Shown here: in pieces, positions 63,958 through 64,000 of the stretch | How positions within the stretch are numbered: the first letter of the stretch is position 1 | Layout: the number at the start of each line of letters is the position of its first letter | From: Botryococcus braunii | Taxonomy: Eukaryota; Chlorophyta; Trebouxiophyceae | Direction of reading: 5' to 3' | Length of the DNA stretch: 64,000 nt | Assembly (NCBI GenBank): GCA_002005505.1 | Contig: KV908546.1 | Span: forward strand, 62,922-126,921 | Position numbers and translations under genes: made by a program | Notes under the pieces: model-generated | Told to the model about the DNA's origin: nothing | The model's database searches: none | Seen by the model: only the letters and a program-made list of their open reading frames with translations

Positions 63958-64000
63958 CTTCCCCTTGCCTTTTCCTCACCAGAACTTGGCAAGACCCAGT
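63958..64000 (-). pseudogene. pol: Element O: polypurine tract and last codons of pol
   Basis: The element strand has AAGGGGAAG at the LTR border and the end of RNase H (LGLAKFW-like reading) running off the window. The rest of O lies to the right. Confidence 0.75.

Noticed and set aside
1..64000. CRISPR array, rRNA or bacterial operon structure
   Set aside because: No regularly spaced short repeats with unique spacers, no rRNA-like sequence; all repeats are LTRs or leader copies of eukaryotic retrotransposons.

Overview
This is eukaryotic DNA made almost entirely of LTR retrotransposons. I see no host gene, rRNA, intact tRNA gene or CRISPR array. The elements are Ty1/copia (order gag-protease-integrase-RT-RNase H, YVDD reverse transcriptase, many families) and one Ty3/gypsy chromovirus family (YLDD reverse transcriptase, C-terminal chromodomain). 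TATA-driven LTRs, GT...AG introns inside LTRs and the chromovirus fit a large plant-like or algal genome, but nothing here fixes the species.

The layout is two nests, worked out from reading frames that stop and resume and from matching 5-bp target-site duplications (TSDs). Left nest, 1-16745: element F (minus) holds E (minus); A (plus) sits in E's LTR; B (plus, 197-7515) sits in A's pol. A 494-bp stretch with no element (16746-17239) follows. Right nest, 17240-64000: K (plus) holds I (minus, rearranged) and M (minus); M holds O; O's LTR holds N (28120-63718); N holds the chromovirus G1 (29227-49593) and the copia-related P (51636-59448); G1 holds a sister chromovirus G2 (30860-37040) and an intact copia element D (40107-47342). 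D and G2 are the youngest level of a six-deep stack, and D has an uninterrupted 1716-residue gag-pol reading frame.

The most unusual signal is in the copia LTRs. Each complete one carries a tandem pair of about 130-145 bp segments. The upstream copy is followed by a GT splice-donor-like sequence, and the downstream copy ends in AG and continues without those bases. In P the upstream unit has four exon-like blocks separated by GT...AG introns, and the downstream unit is the same four blocks joined exactly, that is, a spliced copy of the leader inside the LTR. The upstream copy begins about 28-32 bp after a TATA-like box in B, E and P. I infer that the 5' leader of the genomic RNA is spliced and that this spliced end is copied back into the LTR at reverse transcription.

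Other shared features are a primer-binding site matching the anticodon arm of initiator tRNA-Met (half-tRNA priming), a PPxY-containing ORF before gag in three lineages, and a Cys/Trp repeat between integrase and RT. P has lost gag, protease, integrase and most of RT and instead carries about 4 kb of unidentified DNA.
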